A stretch of 64,000 nucleotides of DNA from Devosia beringensis. GTDB taxonomy: Bacteria; Pseudomonadota; Alphaproteobacteria; Rhizobiales; Devosiaceae. Below the pieces are notes generated by a model. That model was not told the origin of the DNA. It saw nothing but the letters and a program-made list of their open reading frames with translations, and did not search any database. The position numbers and the translations under genes are program-made. The stretch lies in assembly GCF_014926585.1 (NCBI RefSeq), contig NZ_CP045422.1, positions 1,528,501-1,592,500 on the forward strand, written 5' to 3'. Positions 18,136 through 26,763 of the stretch are shown here, piece by piece. Position 1 is the first letter of the stretch. Each line of letters begins with the position of its first letter.

Positions 18136-18886
18136 GACCCATCCGCAGCAAGCCGGGGAAGCGGCGGTTTGGCAGGCTGCCAGGCTGGTGCAGATCACCC
18201 CGCTGACGCCGCGCATCAAGAGCTTTGTGCTGGAACTGCCGCAGCCCTTTGTCTTTCGTGCCGGCCAGCATGTCGACCTGCGGCTGAGCGCGCCGGATGG
18301 CTATCAGGCGATGCGCGGCTATTCGATTGCCTCGGCGCCCAGCGCCGATGGCCGGATCGAGCTGGCGATCGAGCGCATGGAGAGCGGCGAAGTCTCGCCA
18401 TTTTTCCACGAGGTGGCCGCAGTCGGCGACGATATCGAATTGCGCGGGCCGCTGGGCGGGCATTTCGTCTGGGGGCCCGAGGATGGCGGGCCGCTGCTGC
18501 TGATCGGGGGCGGCTCGGGCGTGGCGCCGCTGATGGCCATGCTGCGGCAGCGGCGCGACAGCAAAGTGCCTGTGCCGACGGTGCTGCTGCTGGCCAGCCG
18601 CACGCTGGAGGATGTTCTCTACCGCGAAGAACTGCTGGCAATGGAAGCCGCGGCGCCCGGCTTTGCCCTGCGACTGGCGCTATCGCGCGGGGCAGCGGCG
18701 CGCGGCGTGGATTATGCGCGGCGGCTGGATGTTGCCATGCTCAACGACGTGCTCAACCTGCTGCCAGAAGCGCCGCGCCACGTGTTCATCTGTGGCGCCA
18801 ATGGGTTCGTCAATGCGGCGGCCGATGCGGCGCTGGAAGCGGGGCTGGATGCCGCCGTGGTGCGGACCGAACGCTATGGCGGCTGA
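18128..18886 (+). CDS. FAD/NAD(P)H oxidoreductase, ferredoxin-reductase type
   Basis: A 252-residue flavoprotein reductase. The FAD part has AGQHVDLRL, then MRGYSIASAP (the RxYS motif that binds FAD), and the NAD(P) part has LLLIGGGSGVAPLMAML, ending with HVFICGANGFV and a C-terminal RTERYGG. The GTG start at 18128 overlaps the preceding stop by 8 bp, so the two proteins are translationally coupled; together they look like a two-component molybdenum reductase fed by NAD(P)H. No iron-sulfur Cys cluster is present. Confidence 0.9.
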   Translation: MTETHPQQAGEAAVWQAARLVQITPLTPRIKSFVLELPQPFVFRAGQHVDLRLSAPDGYQAMRGYSIASAPSADGRIELAIERMESGEVSPFFHEVAAVGDDIELRGPLGGHFVWGPEDGGPLLLIGGGSGVAPLMAMLRQRRDSKVPVPTVLLLASRTLEDVLYREELLAMEAAAPGFALRLALSRGAAARGVDYARRLDVAMLNDVLNLLPEAPRHVFICGANGFVNAAADAALEAGLDAAVVRTERYGG

Positions 18887-18897
18887 GGCAAAAAGAA

Positions 18898-18921
18898 GGG
18901 CGGCAACTGCTGTTGCCGCCC
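18898..18921 (-). terminator. Intrinsic terminator shared by convergent genes (best for peroxiredoxin)
   Basis: A perfect 10-bp stem, gggcggcaac and gttgccgccc, with a tgct loop. Read on the minus strand it is followed by ttctttttg, so it mainly ends the peroxiredoxin transcript, but it also lies after the reductase on the plus strand. Confidence 0.85.
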
Positions 18922-18951
18922 CGGAAAGTCAGGGAGAAAACGTCTCTCGGC

Positions 18952-19587
18952 TCAGCCGCGAGGCTGGGGCACAATGCGCAGATAGGGCTTGAGTTCCTTC
19001 CAGCCCTCGGGGAATTTCGCCTTGGCCGCCTCGTTGCTGACCGAGCCGGCAATGATGACATCGTCGCCATTTTCCCAGTTCACCGGGGTGGCGACCTGAT
19101 GCTTGGCAGTCAGCTGCAGGCTGTCGATGACGCGCAGGACTTCATTGAAGTTGCGGCCCGTGGACGCCGGATATTCGATCTTGAGCTTGACCTTCTTGTC
19201 GGGCCCGATGACGAAGACCGAGCGCACGGTCAGGGTGTTGTCGGCATTGGGGTGGATCATGTCATAGGCGCGGGCCACCGAGCCATCGGTATCGGCGAGC
19301 AGCGGGAAATTGAGCGCGGTGCCCTGGGTTTCCTCAATGTCCTTGGCCCAGCCGGCGTGATCCTCGAGCTTGTCGACGCTGAGGCCGAGCACCTTGACGC
19401 CGCGCTTGTCGAATTCGGGCTTGAGCTTGGCGGTATAGCCCAGCTCGGTCGTGCAGACGGGGGTGAAATTCTTGGGGTGGCTGAACAGCACGGCCCAGGA
19501 GCCTTCGATATAGTCGTAGAAGTGGATCGGGCCCTCGCTGGAATCAGCGGTGAAATCGGGGGCGGTGTCGCCAATCAAAATCGACAT
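18952..19587 (-). CDS. Peroxiredoxin, Prx6-type (1-Cys)
   Basis: A 211-residue thiol peroxidase. The peroxidatic Cys45 lies in NFTPVCTTELG; the resolving Cys of 2-Cys forms is absent, and the long C-terminal domain (VATPVNWENGDDVIIAGSVS, KFPEGWKELKPYLR) is that of Prx6 proteins. It reduces hydrogen peroxide and organic peroxides in the cytoplasm. The start at 19587 has aggaagagcacc upstream; an in-frame extension was rejected. A hairpin terminator follows the gene. Confidence 0.95.
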   Translation of the reverse strand: MSILIGDTAPDFTADSSEGPIHFYDYIEGSWAVLFSHPKNFTPVCTTELGYTAKLKPEFDKRGVKVLGLSVDKLEDHAGWAKDIEETQGTALNFPLLADTDGSVARAYDMIHPNADNTLTVRSVFVIGPDKKVKLKIEYPASTGRNFNEVLRVIDSLQLTAKHQVATPVNWENGDDVIIAGSVSNEAAKAKFPEGWKELKPYLRIVPQPRG

Positions 19588-19754
19588 GGTGCTCTTCCTT
19601 CCGGGGCCCGGAGGCCCGCTATTCGTCTTCAAGATATCGCATTGGGCGGGCCCGATTGAAGCGCCGCCAGGCGGAATGTTTTTGTGTTGTGGCGGGCGCA
19701 GGCGCCATGATGTTCCAAGCTTGAGGCTTGGGGCAGCATGGGCCTCGGCAGGAC

Positions 19755-20261
19755 CTATTGCGCGGCGGTGCGGGCGGGGGCGCCGTTGCTCCAGACAACC
19801 TGCTCGGTATCGAGCGGGACGACCGACAGGCTCATCTTGCCGCTGCCCTGCTGGATCTCGCGGGCATGGGCCAGATAGATCAGGGAATTGTTGGCGGCGT
19901 CATAGATGCGGCTGACGCGCAGCGACTTCCAGATCAGCGAGCGCCCTTCCTTGAAGATCTCCTCGCCGCCCGAGCGGGTGGCGATGTCGCCAATGGTGAT
20001 GGGTCCGGTAACCGAGCAATCGAGCGCCGAATAGGAGGGGTCCTCGAACCAGTTGCCCTGCTGCAGCCGATCGATGAAGGAGCGGTTGAAATAGGCCAGG
20101 TGGCAGACCACGCCATCGACTTCCGGATCGGCCAGGGCATCGATGGCAATGTCATTGCCGGTCCAGTCGACGCCGACGCTGCCGACCTCGCGGCTGTCAC
20201 CACAGGCGGCAAGCGTGACGGCAAAGATGGCGGCAAGGGCCAAGGCGGCAAGACGGTTCAT
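19755..20261 (-). CDS. creA: CreA family lipoprotein
   Basis: A 168-residue protein with a lipoprotein signal peptide: MNRLAALALAAIFAVTLAAC, where Cys20 is the lipidation site. The mature part matches the CreA family (VGVDWTGNDIAIDALADPEV, VCHLAYF, DPSYSALDCSVTGPI, IFKEGRSLIWKSLRVSRIYD). The role of CreA is poorly known. The ATG at 20261 starts the signal peptide; nine more codons upstream are open but were not used. It lies downstream of the amino acid ABC genes in the same direction. Confidence 0.9.
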   Translation of the reverse strand: MNRLAALALAAIFAVTLAACGDSREVGSVGVDWTGNDIAIDALADPEVDGVVCHLAYFNRSFIDRLQQGNWFEDPSYSALDCSVTGPITIGDIATRSGGEEIFKEGRSLIWKSLRVSRIYDAANNSLIYLAHAREIQQGSGKMSLSVVPLDTEQVVWSNGAPARTAAQ

Positions 20262-20319
20262 GGAGCGCTCCCCAGGGTTAGATGCCACAGATGGCCCGCG
20301 CCTGCGGATGGCGCAAGGG

Positions 20320-21120
20320 TCAGCGATGATTTTCGCGCAGATGGCGCTCGAGCAGGCGCACCAGCAGCGAGAGCGAGATGGTCAGGGTCAGGTAGAGCAA
20401 AGCCACGACATTGTAGGTTTCGAAAAACAGGAAGGTGCCCGAGGAATAGACCTTGCCCAGCTGGGTGATGTCCTGGACGCCCAGAGCCGAGACCAGGGCG
20501 CTGTCCTTGATCATGGAGACGAAGTCATTGGCCAAGGGCGGCAGGATGGTGCGCAGGGCCTGGGGGGCGACGACGAGGCGGAAGCATTTGAAGCGGCTGA
20601 GGCCGAGCGAACGCGCCGCCTCGAGCTGGCCGCGATCGACCGATTCGATGCCGGCGCGGAAGATCTCGGCGATGAAGGCGGAGTAGCAGACGGTCAGCGC
20701 GACAATGGCGCGCCAAGCGAAATCGAACTGGCGGATGGTGATGACGGTGTCAAAAGGCTGCAGCAGCCAGTTGAGGCCGGAGACCATGGCCGGGGCGCCG
20801 ACAAAGGCGACGTAGAACAGAAAGACCAGCACGGGAATGCCGCGGATGATCTCGACATAAAAGGTGGCCAGCTCGCGCAAGATGCGGTTGTCGGAGGTGC
20901 GGGCCAAAGCGACCAGCAGGCCCAGAGTGGTGGCGGCGGCAAAGGCAACGCCGGTGACCCAGAGCGTGGTGCCCAGCCCGCCCGAGACGGCGGCAAAGAT
21001 CTGGGCATAGCCGGCATCGGTGGCAATGAACCAGTAGCCGAGCGTGAACAGCAGCAGAATGGCCAGCAGCCACCAGGGGATGCGGGCGAAAAGCGTGGGC
21101 TTGCGGGGGATATAGGTCAT
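20320..21120 (-). CDS. Polar amino acid ABC transporter permease (HisM/GlnP type)
   Basis: A 266-residue inner-membrane permease with about five helices. Family markers: [57 protein letters not shown] and [20 protein letters not shown], the EAA loop at about 185-205. The last includes the typical '[25 protein letters not shown]' order of elements. It follows the binding-protein gene after a 64-bp gap holding a hairpin. No ATP-binding subunit is encoded nearby, so the ATPase must come from elsewhere. Confidence 0.95.
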   Translation of the reverse strand: MTYIPRKPTLFARIPWWLLAILLLFTLGYWFIATDAGYAQIFAAVSGGLGTTLWVTGVAFAAATTLGLLVALARTSDNRILRELATFYVEIIRGIPVLVFLFYVAFVGAPAMVSGLNWLLQPFDTVITIRQFDFAWRAIVALTVCYSAFIAEIFRAGIESVDRGQLEAARSLGLSRFKCFRLVVAPQALRTILPPLANDFVSMIKDSALVSALGVQDITQLGKVYSSGTFLFFETYNVVALLYLTLTISLSLLVRLLERHLRENHR

Positions 21121-21138
21121 GCCGGCCGTGGGTTGGAG

Positions 21139-21161
21139 AACCCTCCCCGGCGGGGAGGGTT
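21139..21161 (-). promoter_or_regulatory. Intercistronic hairpin between binding protein and permease
   Basis: A perfect 10-bp stem, aaccctcccc and ggggagggtt, with a 3-nt loop. It is placed just after the binding-protein stop codon and before the permease start on the transcribed strand. Such hairpins often protect upstream mRNA, so that binding protein is made in excess over permease (inference). It shares the ccctcccc/ggggaggg core with the double hairpin at 54555-54590. Confidence 0.6.
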
Positions 21162-21184
21162 GCAGAGTGGATCGGACGGCAGGC

Positions 21185-21985
21185 CTAATGCGCCGAGTTG
21201 TATTCGTAGAACCATTTCTGCTGCAGCGCTTCCATGGTGCCATCGGCCTTGATCTGGGCCAAAGCGGCATTGACCGGGGCGACCAGGTCGGAGCCGGGGG
21301 CGAAGATGAAGCCGAAATCCTCGGTGCCCAGAGGCGTGCCGACGACTTTGAAGGCACCCGGATTGGCGCCGATATAGCCATTGGCCGAGGTCTGGTCCAT
21401 TAGCACGGTATCGACGTCATTGGCCTGCAGGGCCTGCACCGACGCCCCAAAGGTGTCGAACAGCTTGATGCGCGGATTGGCCTCGTCGCCATCGAGCACA
21501 TTGTAGACCGCGACGTAGAAATTGGTGGTGCCGGCCTGGGCGCCGATCAGCAGGGTCGGATCGGTGGCAAAGCTGGCAGCATCGGTGAAGCGGGTTTCAT
21601 CGGCGCGCACCAGCATGAGCTGCTGGCTGGTGAGATAGGAGTCGGAAAAGTCGATCTGCGCCTTGCGCTCGTCATTGATGGTGATGCCATCCATGCCGAC
21701 ATCGAACTGGCCGTCGCGCACGGCCTGAATCATCACGTCCCAGCTGGCGAGCTCCCAGGTGACCTTGGCATTGAGGCGCTTGGCGATCTCGTTGAAGAGG
21801 TCGTATTCGAAGCCGATGCCCTCGCCGGTGGCCGGATCGGCGAAGTTGAGCGGCACATAGGCGTTTTCGGTGACGGCGGTGATTTCCTGGCCGGCCAGAT
21901 CGGGGAGATCCTGTGCCGAAGCGGCCGAGAGGCCGAGAATGAGCGTGGCGGCGGCGGCCAGCAGGGTGGTGCGAAGCGATGACAT
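21185..21985 (-). CDS. Polar amino acid ABC transporter substrate-binding protein (family 3)
   Basis: A 266-residue periplasmic protein with a signal peptide (about 1-24, ending SAASA before QDLPD). The mature protein has the SBP_bac_3 pattern: [78 protein letters not shown] and [12 protein letters not shown]. It should bind a polar amino acid or opine-like solute. The start at 21985 is the first codon of the signal peptide; open frame further upstream is not homologous-looking. First gene of the unit read towards lower coordinates. Confidence 0.94.
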   Translation of the reverse strand: MSSLRTTLLAAAATLILGLSAASAQDLPDLAGQEITAVTENAYVPLNFADPATGEGIGFEYDLFNEIAKRLNAKVTWELASWDVMIQAVRDGQFDVGMDGITINDERKAQIDFSDSYLTSQQLMLVRADETRFTDAASFATDPTLLIGAQAGTTNFYVAVYNVLDGDEANPRIKLFDTFGASVQALQANDVDTVLMDQTSANGYIGANPGAFKVVGTPLGTEDFGFIFAPGSDLVAPVNAALAQIKADGTMEALQQKWFYEYNSAH

Positions 21986-22049
21986 GGCAATCTCCCAAGC
22001 GTTGTTTGGCCGGACACTAGACCAGCGGCCGGGGAAAAGAAAACGGGCT

Positions 22050-22418
22050 TTATGCGTCGTCGACAATCTGGGCGTCGGGGCCGTTCTTCTTGACCGATTC
22101 AATGGCTTTGATGGCGCTGGCCCGGGCCTTGTAGGTTTCCGAGCGGACCATGGTTTCGCCATTGGAGGCGACAAAGCGCACGAAGAACTGGCCATCCTTG
22201 GAGCCGGCGATCTCGAAACGGTAGCCGCTGCCGGTTTCGTCCTTGGTCAGATCGACCGTGGCGGCGCCAGGGGCGTTTTTCTTCAGCGATTCAATGGCCG
22301 ATTTGGCGCTGGCCTTGGCCTTGTAGTTTTCCGACCAGACGATGGATTCGGCATTATAGACAAAGGCGAACTTGAACTGCTCATTGGCAGCGGCAGTGAT
22401 CCTGAAAACATGCGCCAT
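22050..22418 (-). CDS. YegP/DUF1508 family protein, two tandem repeats
   Basis: A 122-residue cytoplasmic protein made of two copies of the about 50-residue YegP repeat. The first covers [36 protein letters not shown] in outline ([20 protein letters not shown]) and the second repeats it ([20 protein letters not shown]). Function is unknown, though the family is widespread. An aggagg ribosome-binding site sits 11 bp before ATG 22418. Confidence 0.9.
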   Translation of the reverse strand: MAHVFRITAAANEQFKFAFVYNAESIVWSENYKAKASAKSAIESLKKNAPGAATVDLTKDETGSGYRFEIAGSKDGQFFVRFVASNGETMVRSETYKARASAIKAIESVKKNGPDAQIVDDA

Positions 22419-22471
22419 GACGCTGGCCTCCTCTTCTGATGCGGCCGATAGGGACCGCTTGCCCGCCAAGA

Positions 22472-22792
22472 CTAGCCAGCCTGCGGCGGATTGGAAGGGG
22501 GATGTTTGGGCCCATCGATATGGCCGAGCGAGCGCTCCGGATCGATGCGGTCGCGCACCAGTTGCTTGAGCGCCTTCACATCGGGGAAGCCGCCGTCGCG
22601 CTTGCGCTCCCAGACGAGGTCACCATCGAGGCTGATCTCGAAGATGCCGCCGGTGCCGGGGACGAGGGTCACGGCGCCGATTTCGAGGCTGAAGGTGGAG
22701 AGCACCTCTTGCGCCATCCAGGCCGAGCGCAGCAGCCAGTTGCACTGGGTGCAGTAGGTGATGGTCAGGACCGGACGGGCGGGCGCGGTCAT
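22472..22792 (-). CDS. SelW/Rdx family selenoprotein-like protein (Cys form)
   Basis: A 106-residue thioredoxin-fold protein. The redox motif is CTQC in ITYCTQCNWLLRSAWMA; further family features are VTLVPGTGGIFEISLDG, VWERKRDGGFPDVKALKQLVRD and RSLGHID. In Rdx proteins the second position of CxxC/U may be selenocysteine; here both are Cys. The precise redox partner is unknown. It begins 4 bp after the stop of the glutathione peroxidase gene, so the two form an operon of thiol-redox functions. Confidence 0.92.
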   Translation of the reverse strand: MTAPARPVLTITYCTQCNWLLRSAWMAQEVLSTFSLEIGAVTLVPGTGGIFEISLDGDLVWERKRDGGFPDVKALKQLVRDRIDPERSLGHIDGPKHPPSNPPQAG

Positions 22793-22796
22793 GGCG

Positions 22797-23261
22797 TCAG
22801 AGCCGGCTTTCGATGGCCGGCACCAGCGCCTCGGGCACGGTATCGGGGGCCATGCGCTGCACGACATTGCCGGAACGATCGACGAGGAACTTGGCAAAGT
22901 TCCACTCGATGGCGCCGGGATGGGCGGCTTTGAGCCAGGTATAGAGCGGGCTTTCGCCGGGGCCGTTGACCTCTGTCTTGGCGAAGAGGGGAAAGCTCAC
23001 TTCATAGGTGAGGGCGCAGAAGGCAGCGATGTCTTGGGCGCTGCCCGGCTCCTGGCCGGCAAACTGGTTGCAGGGGAAGCCGAGAATGACCAGGCCCCTG
23101 GAACCATAGGTCTGGTAGAGCGCCTCGAGCCCCTCATATTGCGGGGTGAGGCCGCATTTGCTGGCGGTATTGACGATGAGCACCAGCTGGCCGGCAAAAG
23201 CGGCGAGCGGCTGGGGCGTGCCATCGAGCAAAGGCAGGGTGAAATCGGACAAGGTGGTCAT
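22797..23261 (-). CDS. Glutathione peroxidase
   Basis: A 154-residue thiol-dependent peroxidase of the glutathione peroxidase family, Cys form. The catalytic Cys36 is in NTASKCGLTPQY, with the other active-site parts GFPCNQFAGQEPG (Gln) and EWNFAKFLVDRSG (Trp, Asn). Proteins of this type often use thioredoxin rather than glutathione. First gene of a two-gene unit with the SelW-like gene. Confidence 0.95.
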   Translation of the reverse strand: MTTLSDFTLPLLDGTPQPLAAFAGQLVLIVNTASKCGLTPQYEGLEALYQTYGSRGLVILGFPCNQFAGQEPGSAQDIAAFCALTYEVSFPLFAKTEVNGPGESPLYTWLKAAHPGAIEWNFAKFLVDRSGNVVQRMAPDTVPEALVPAIESRL

Positions 23262-23338
23262 GGCGACCAGCTTAGCCGGGAAATGGCGCCGCGGTGACAG
23301 CTAATTTGTCACGGCGGCATTATTTCTGGCGCCAGAAA

Positions 23339-23548
23339 TCAGGCTTGTGCAATGGCCTCGGCGGGCACGCGCAGATCGGCTTCGCTGACGATGCGCTGAT
23401 AGGCTTCGAGCGAGGACTGGACCTTGTATTGCACCATATGGCCCTCATAGGGCAGCAAGGCGACGATGGTGCAGGCAGCGGCCTTGCGGGCGCTGGAGCC
23501 GTGCAGGGGAAGCATTTCGAGCGTCTGGCCGACGGCGTATTTGTGCAT
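23339..23548 (-). CDS. Small hypothetical protein, beta-rich
   Basis: A 69-residue protein, MHKYAVGQTLEMLP at the N terminus, then a middle with VALLPYEGHMVQYKVQS and an end with RIVSEADLRVP. The pattern 'G..v.l........ ..VvallP.eg....YrVks..e..eRiv.E.dL' is seen in many small Rhizobiales proteins of unknown function. No catalytic motif. It lies between the glutathione peroxidase and cold-shock genes, same strand. Confidence 0.72.
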   Translation of the reverse strand: MHKYAVGQTLEMLPLHGSSARKAAACTIVALLPYEGHMVQYKVQSSLEAYQRIVSEADLRVPAEAIAQA

Positions 23549-23613
23549 GCGATAGGCTCCGGAGGCAAAATTGCGGGCCGCACAGCTTAACGCCGGCGGC
23601 CCGCAAAAGGATG

Positions 23614-23823
23614 CTAGAGGGCAGTCAGATTGGTGGCGCTGGCGCGGCCATCGCGGCCCTTTTCGACTTCAAACGAGACCTTCTGGCCTTCGTTCAGGCT
23701 GGACATGCCAGCGCGCTCGACGGCAGAGATGTGAACAAAGGTGTCTTCCCCGCCTTCGTCAGGCTGGATGAAACCAAAGCCCTTGGTGGCGTTGAAGAAC
23801 TTGACGGTGCCGTTGATGGCCAT
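23614..23823 (-). CDS. Cold-shock domain protein (CspA family)
   Basis: A 69-residue single-domain RNA/DNA-binding protein. It contains both RNP motifs: [18 protein letters not shown] (RNP1 KGFGFI) and [10 protein letters not shown] (RNP2 VFVHIS type). It is an RNA chaperone for mRNA structure, often induced by cold or stationary phase. The start is ATG 23823; the open frame that runs further upstream is the long 5' leader, not coding. Confidence 0.96.
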   Translation of the reverse strand: MAINGTVKFFNATKGFGFIQPDEGGEDTFVHISAVERAGMSSLNEGQKVSFEVEKGRDGRASATNLTAL

Positions 23824-24285
23824 GAGCGTGATCCGAACTTGCGCCCGATCCACAGGGAACGGGCATTTCCCCATGGCAACATGCGCATGAGGGCAGAAAC
23901 GTTGACAAAGTTTCGGGGGATCACCAGCGCCCGGCACGGCCGGAACGCTTGGGCAAGCCATCAAAGGCTGAAAACGTGAAGGGTTCATTAGCACTCTGGG
24001 GGGGCAAGGGCAAGGAAAGCCGGTGGGTGCATGCCGGCGCGCCGGACGGCGCGGACGCCTCCGGGGATGGATGGATGGGCGAGCCCCGAGGCGGCTGCCG
24101 CCTCTGGTATGGATAGTAGTGAGACGGAAGCCGCCTCGGGGCGCCGGTTTTTGGAACTGTTCGGCGGCACGGGATCGCTCGTCCTCGCACGGCCGTCTCG
24201 GAACCTGTGGGAGAGGCAAAGCCCCCACCCGGCTCACTCCACCACTGTTCGCCTGCAGGCCGCCGTGTGGAGCGATGGCCCCATT
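23824..24285. other. cspA leader and hairpin-containing intergenic region
   Basis: About 460 bp without a supported gene. The first 100-150 bp is the likely promoter and 5' leader of the cold-shock gene (minus strand). The rest includes a 14-bp inverted repeat (annotated separately) and GC-rich sequence. Open frames here on the plus strand run antisense into the next gene and have no motif. Confidence 0.45.
24083..24142. repeat. Long inverted repeat
   Basis: gccccgaggcggct at 24083-24096 is perfectly complementary to agccgcctcggggc at 24129-24142, with a 32-bp spacer. The left arm also pairs locally (gaggcggctgccgcctc at 24088-24104), so two alternative hairpins are possible. There is no T-run on either side. 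It could be a transcript-end barrier or a palindromic repeat unit. Confidence 0.6.
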
Positions 24286-24927
24286 TTAGCCGAGGCTGCG
24301 CAGCCGGGGATAAGTTTGCGCAGGATCCGAAACAACCGCGGTCGGGTCGGCGGGCGCGCCGGCCCTTGCGGCGCGGCCGGCCTCGAAACCCTGCTCATAG
24401 GCGCCCCGCTCGCGCCGCTCGATGCGCACCGCCAGCTTGCCGCGCAGGTCATCGAAATCGGTGCGCTGGAAGGTGAGCGCCGCGGCGGGCGGCTTGAGGC
24501 GCAGAATCGGCCGATAGCCGCGATACAGACGCCAGATGCGGCAGTTGAAGCGCTCGTCCCAGCTGGTGTGGCGGCTCTCCCAATCCTCAAGCGCGGCCAA
24601 AGCCTGGCCCAGCTGCACCGCCAGCCCGGCCAGATCCATGGCGGCAACCGGCAGGCGCTCCCGGCGCTGGCGGATGAAGGGCGCACAATCGCTGAGCAGG
24701 CCTTCGGCGACGATGCGCGCGGCATCGGAGGTTGGCGCATTCGGCTTTTTGGCGCCCAGGGCCACGGTGTCCTTATGCAGGGCGGCAAGGCTCAGCCACA
24801 GCGCCTCATGGCGCTCGGCCAGGGCGGTGGTGGTGTAGCCGGGTTCGGGACCCGGCGCAGCCTGCGGTGCAGGCTGGCCTTGAGGGGATTTTTCCCCGAA
24901 AGGCGGCTTTGTGGTGTGGTTGTGCAT
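24286..24927 (-). CDS. Hypothetical protein, 213 residues
   Basis: Not recognised. The N-terminal 30 residues are Pro/Gln-rich and probably disordered; a helical middle follows (LAERHEALWLSLAALHKDTV, then RIVAEGLLSDCAPFIRQRRE), then WDERFNCRIWRLYRGYRPILRLK and a basic-acidic helix. No signal peptide or membrane segment. Codon use is like the core genes, so it is accepted as real. It is the last core gene before the SIR2 relic, which points the opposite way. Confidence 0.6.
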   Translation of the reverse strand: MHNHTTKPPFGEKSPQGQPAPQAAPGPEPGYTTTALAERHEALWLSLAALHKDTVALGAKKPNAPTSDAARIVAEGLLSDCAPFIRQRRERLPVAAMDLAGLAVQLGQALAALEDWESRHTSWDERFNCRIWRLYRGYRPILRLKPPAAALTFQRTDFDDLRGKLAVRIERRERGAYEQGFEAGRAARAGAPADPTAVVSDPAQTYPRLRSLG

Positions 24928-25052
24928 GAAAACTGCTCTCGTGCGCGATGCTGGAGAGGAGAGGGTAAGGCGGGGTGGAGGGGGTGGGGATAAAGTTATG
25001 GGCTTGCCCCACCTCGAGACTTGTGGCGGTGTTCTCCGCGGGGGATCGGGAA

Positions 25053-26563
25053 ATGCGTTTTGTTGCAGCAGGGCCTTCTATACCCAACGAGTTATTGGAC
25101 CTTCGGAACAATGGCGAAGTGGTTTTCTTTTGCGGAGCGGGAGTATCAAAGCCGGCTGGTTTGCCGGGTTTTTTTGAGCTGACTAAGCAGCTTATGGCGG
25201 GCCTAGGTGTAGCGGATGACGCTCAGGCGATGAAGCTAATGGCCGCATCCCTGGCTGCCGACGACCCAACGTTGGCGCCTCCGCTTGACCAAGTGTTTTC
25301 CTCGCTTCAGCGCGACTATACTGATCAGCACATCCACGCCGCTGTGACGAAACTTCTCCAAACGCCGCTCACAGTGTCGTCGAAGTTCCACGAAACCGTA
25401 CTTAAGCTGTCAAGGAGTGCCACAGACGAGCCCTTCGTGGTCACGACAAATTTCGATCTAATCTTTGAACGCGCTAAGAAGAGAATTCCGTACTGGAGCT
25501 ATGGGACGACGCCTTAGCGGCGATAGTGGCAGGAGGTACTCAGGCCACAGAAAGCGGAATGGGCGAGACTACCGTCGGGGGCGTTGTCGTGACGGAGTCA
25601 AGAAAGACTATAGACCACGCCATCAACGCGCCAGTGGGACATCTGGTGGAATGTCTGTTTGATATGTTGCCGACCAAGAAACGCTGGACCAAGGGCGAGG
25701 GTCTTCCGGCGGCGTTCACTGGACGCTTGTTAAGAACCCTGTCGGCACCAGGCGAGGGAAGCGATCATGCTGCGGCGCTGGCTGGTTCGCGGCTTGACTG
25801 GCTCTATTATTGCGATCCCAAGGGTATCGGCAACGAACTAGTTCGTAGAGCGCAACCAGGGGAGCCTCTATTCGAAGCCCTATGGAATGGAATTATTTCC
25901 GCCGGCGCTCTACCGCAATCTGCGGAGCTTTTCAGTCGACTAAAGGGCGCCTTCCTTAGCCTTTTCTCCAACACCGATTTCGTCGGTTCATCAAGCGTCC
26001 GTCAGACCATGGGAGAACTTTTGACAGTCGGCGCGTACTGGTTTCGAAAGGACCGGGCCTATGTTTCTCCCAGCGAGGCTAGAACCGCGCTACAGAAAGC
26101 ATCCCCGGCAACCAGGCAATCAGCACTCTGGATGCTCAGCACTATTGTGGGAAAATATAAAGCCTGGCGATCCTTCGGAAAGCTTTTCCTGACCGAGATT
26201 TGGCCGAAAGAAGCAATGTACCGCAGCAGCGAGATCACGAACACTATGCTGCAAGTCGCAGAGGCCGATCATCGCAATTTTCCGGACATTGTCGCGACCA
26301 TATTGCCGTACCTGACACCAGTCGACCACCCAGACCTCTTTATTTATAGGGAGATGCGTCAGCCGGATGACGCCGATGGTAAATCTCTGGTGCAACGCTG
26401 GCCTCTGGAAGTATTGAGTCTTGCTAACGCAGTGGTGCCAGACAATCTTAGAGCCGCTCCGTACAAAATGGGCGAGTTCCTTGATGACATAGCTATGGCC
26501 GACCCGACAGCCCGAGACACGCGCGCATGGCAAAGACTCAATGCGCTACTGAACCGCTCCTAA
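25053..26563 (+). pseudogene. SIR2-family protein (defence-type sirtuin), internally deleted and frameshifted
   Basis: Two parts of one gene in different frames. The 5' part (from ATG 25053 to a stop at 25515-25517) is a SIR2-like NAD-binding region: VVFFCGAGVSKPAGLPGFFE with GAGVS at residues 28-32, and TTNFDLIFERA at about 131. The 3' part continues in the +2 frame from about 25503 (DDALAAIVAGGTQA) to 26563 with about 350 residues of helical C-terminal sequence, including VECLFDMLPTKKRW and LVQRWPLEVLSLANAVVP. Full-length SIR2 defence proteins usually have 900 or more residues, so the middle has been deleted at the junction. Function is presumably lost. Confidence 0.78.
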
Positions 26564-26742
26564 TCTTCTCGATTCAAGTCGCGCCCCTAGCTTGATTTGC
26601 CCTACGCTACGGGTCGAATGACGTCTTGGGGCCAGGTGGGAGTGTTGCTGGAGAGACGCGTACGGCGCCATCGTACCGGGTGCCCGCTGCCTTTGGCAGC
26701 GACCCGGCGAATAGGCTGCCGTCGCCCCACTGGGGCGCCGGC

Positions 26743-26759
26743 TTGGCGCGAAGCGCCAA
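26743..26759 (-). terminator. Possible hairpin after lepA
   Basis: A perfect 7-bp stem, ttggcgc and gcgccaa, with a gaa loop, 4 bp past the lepA stop codon. No T-run follows on the transcribed strand, so termination is uncertain. Confidence 0.35.
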
Positions 26760-26763
26760 CCGC

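Noticed and set aside
24031..24993. A 320-codon open frame on the plus strand
   Set aside because: Antisense to the 24286-24927 gene and without motifs; the minus-strand reading has better codon use and a plausible start.
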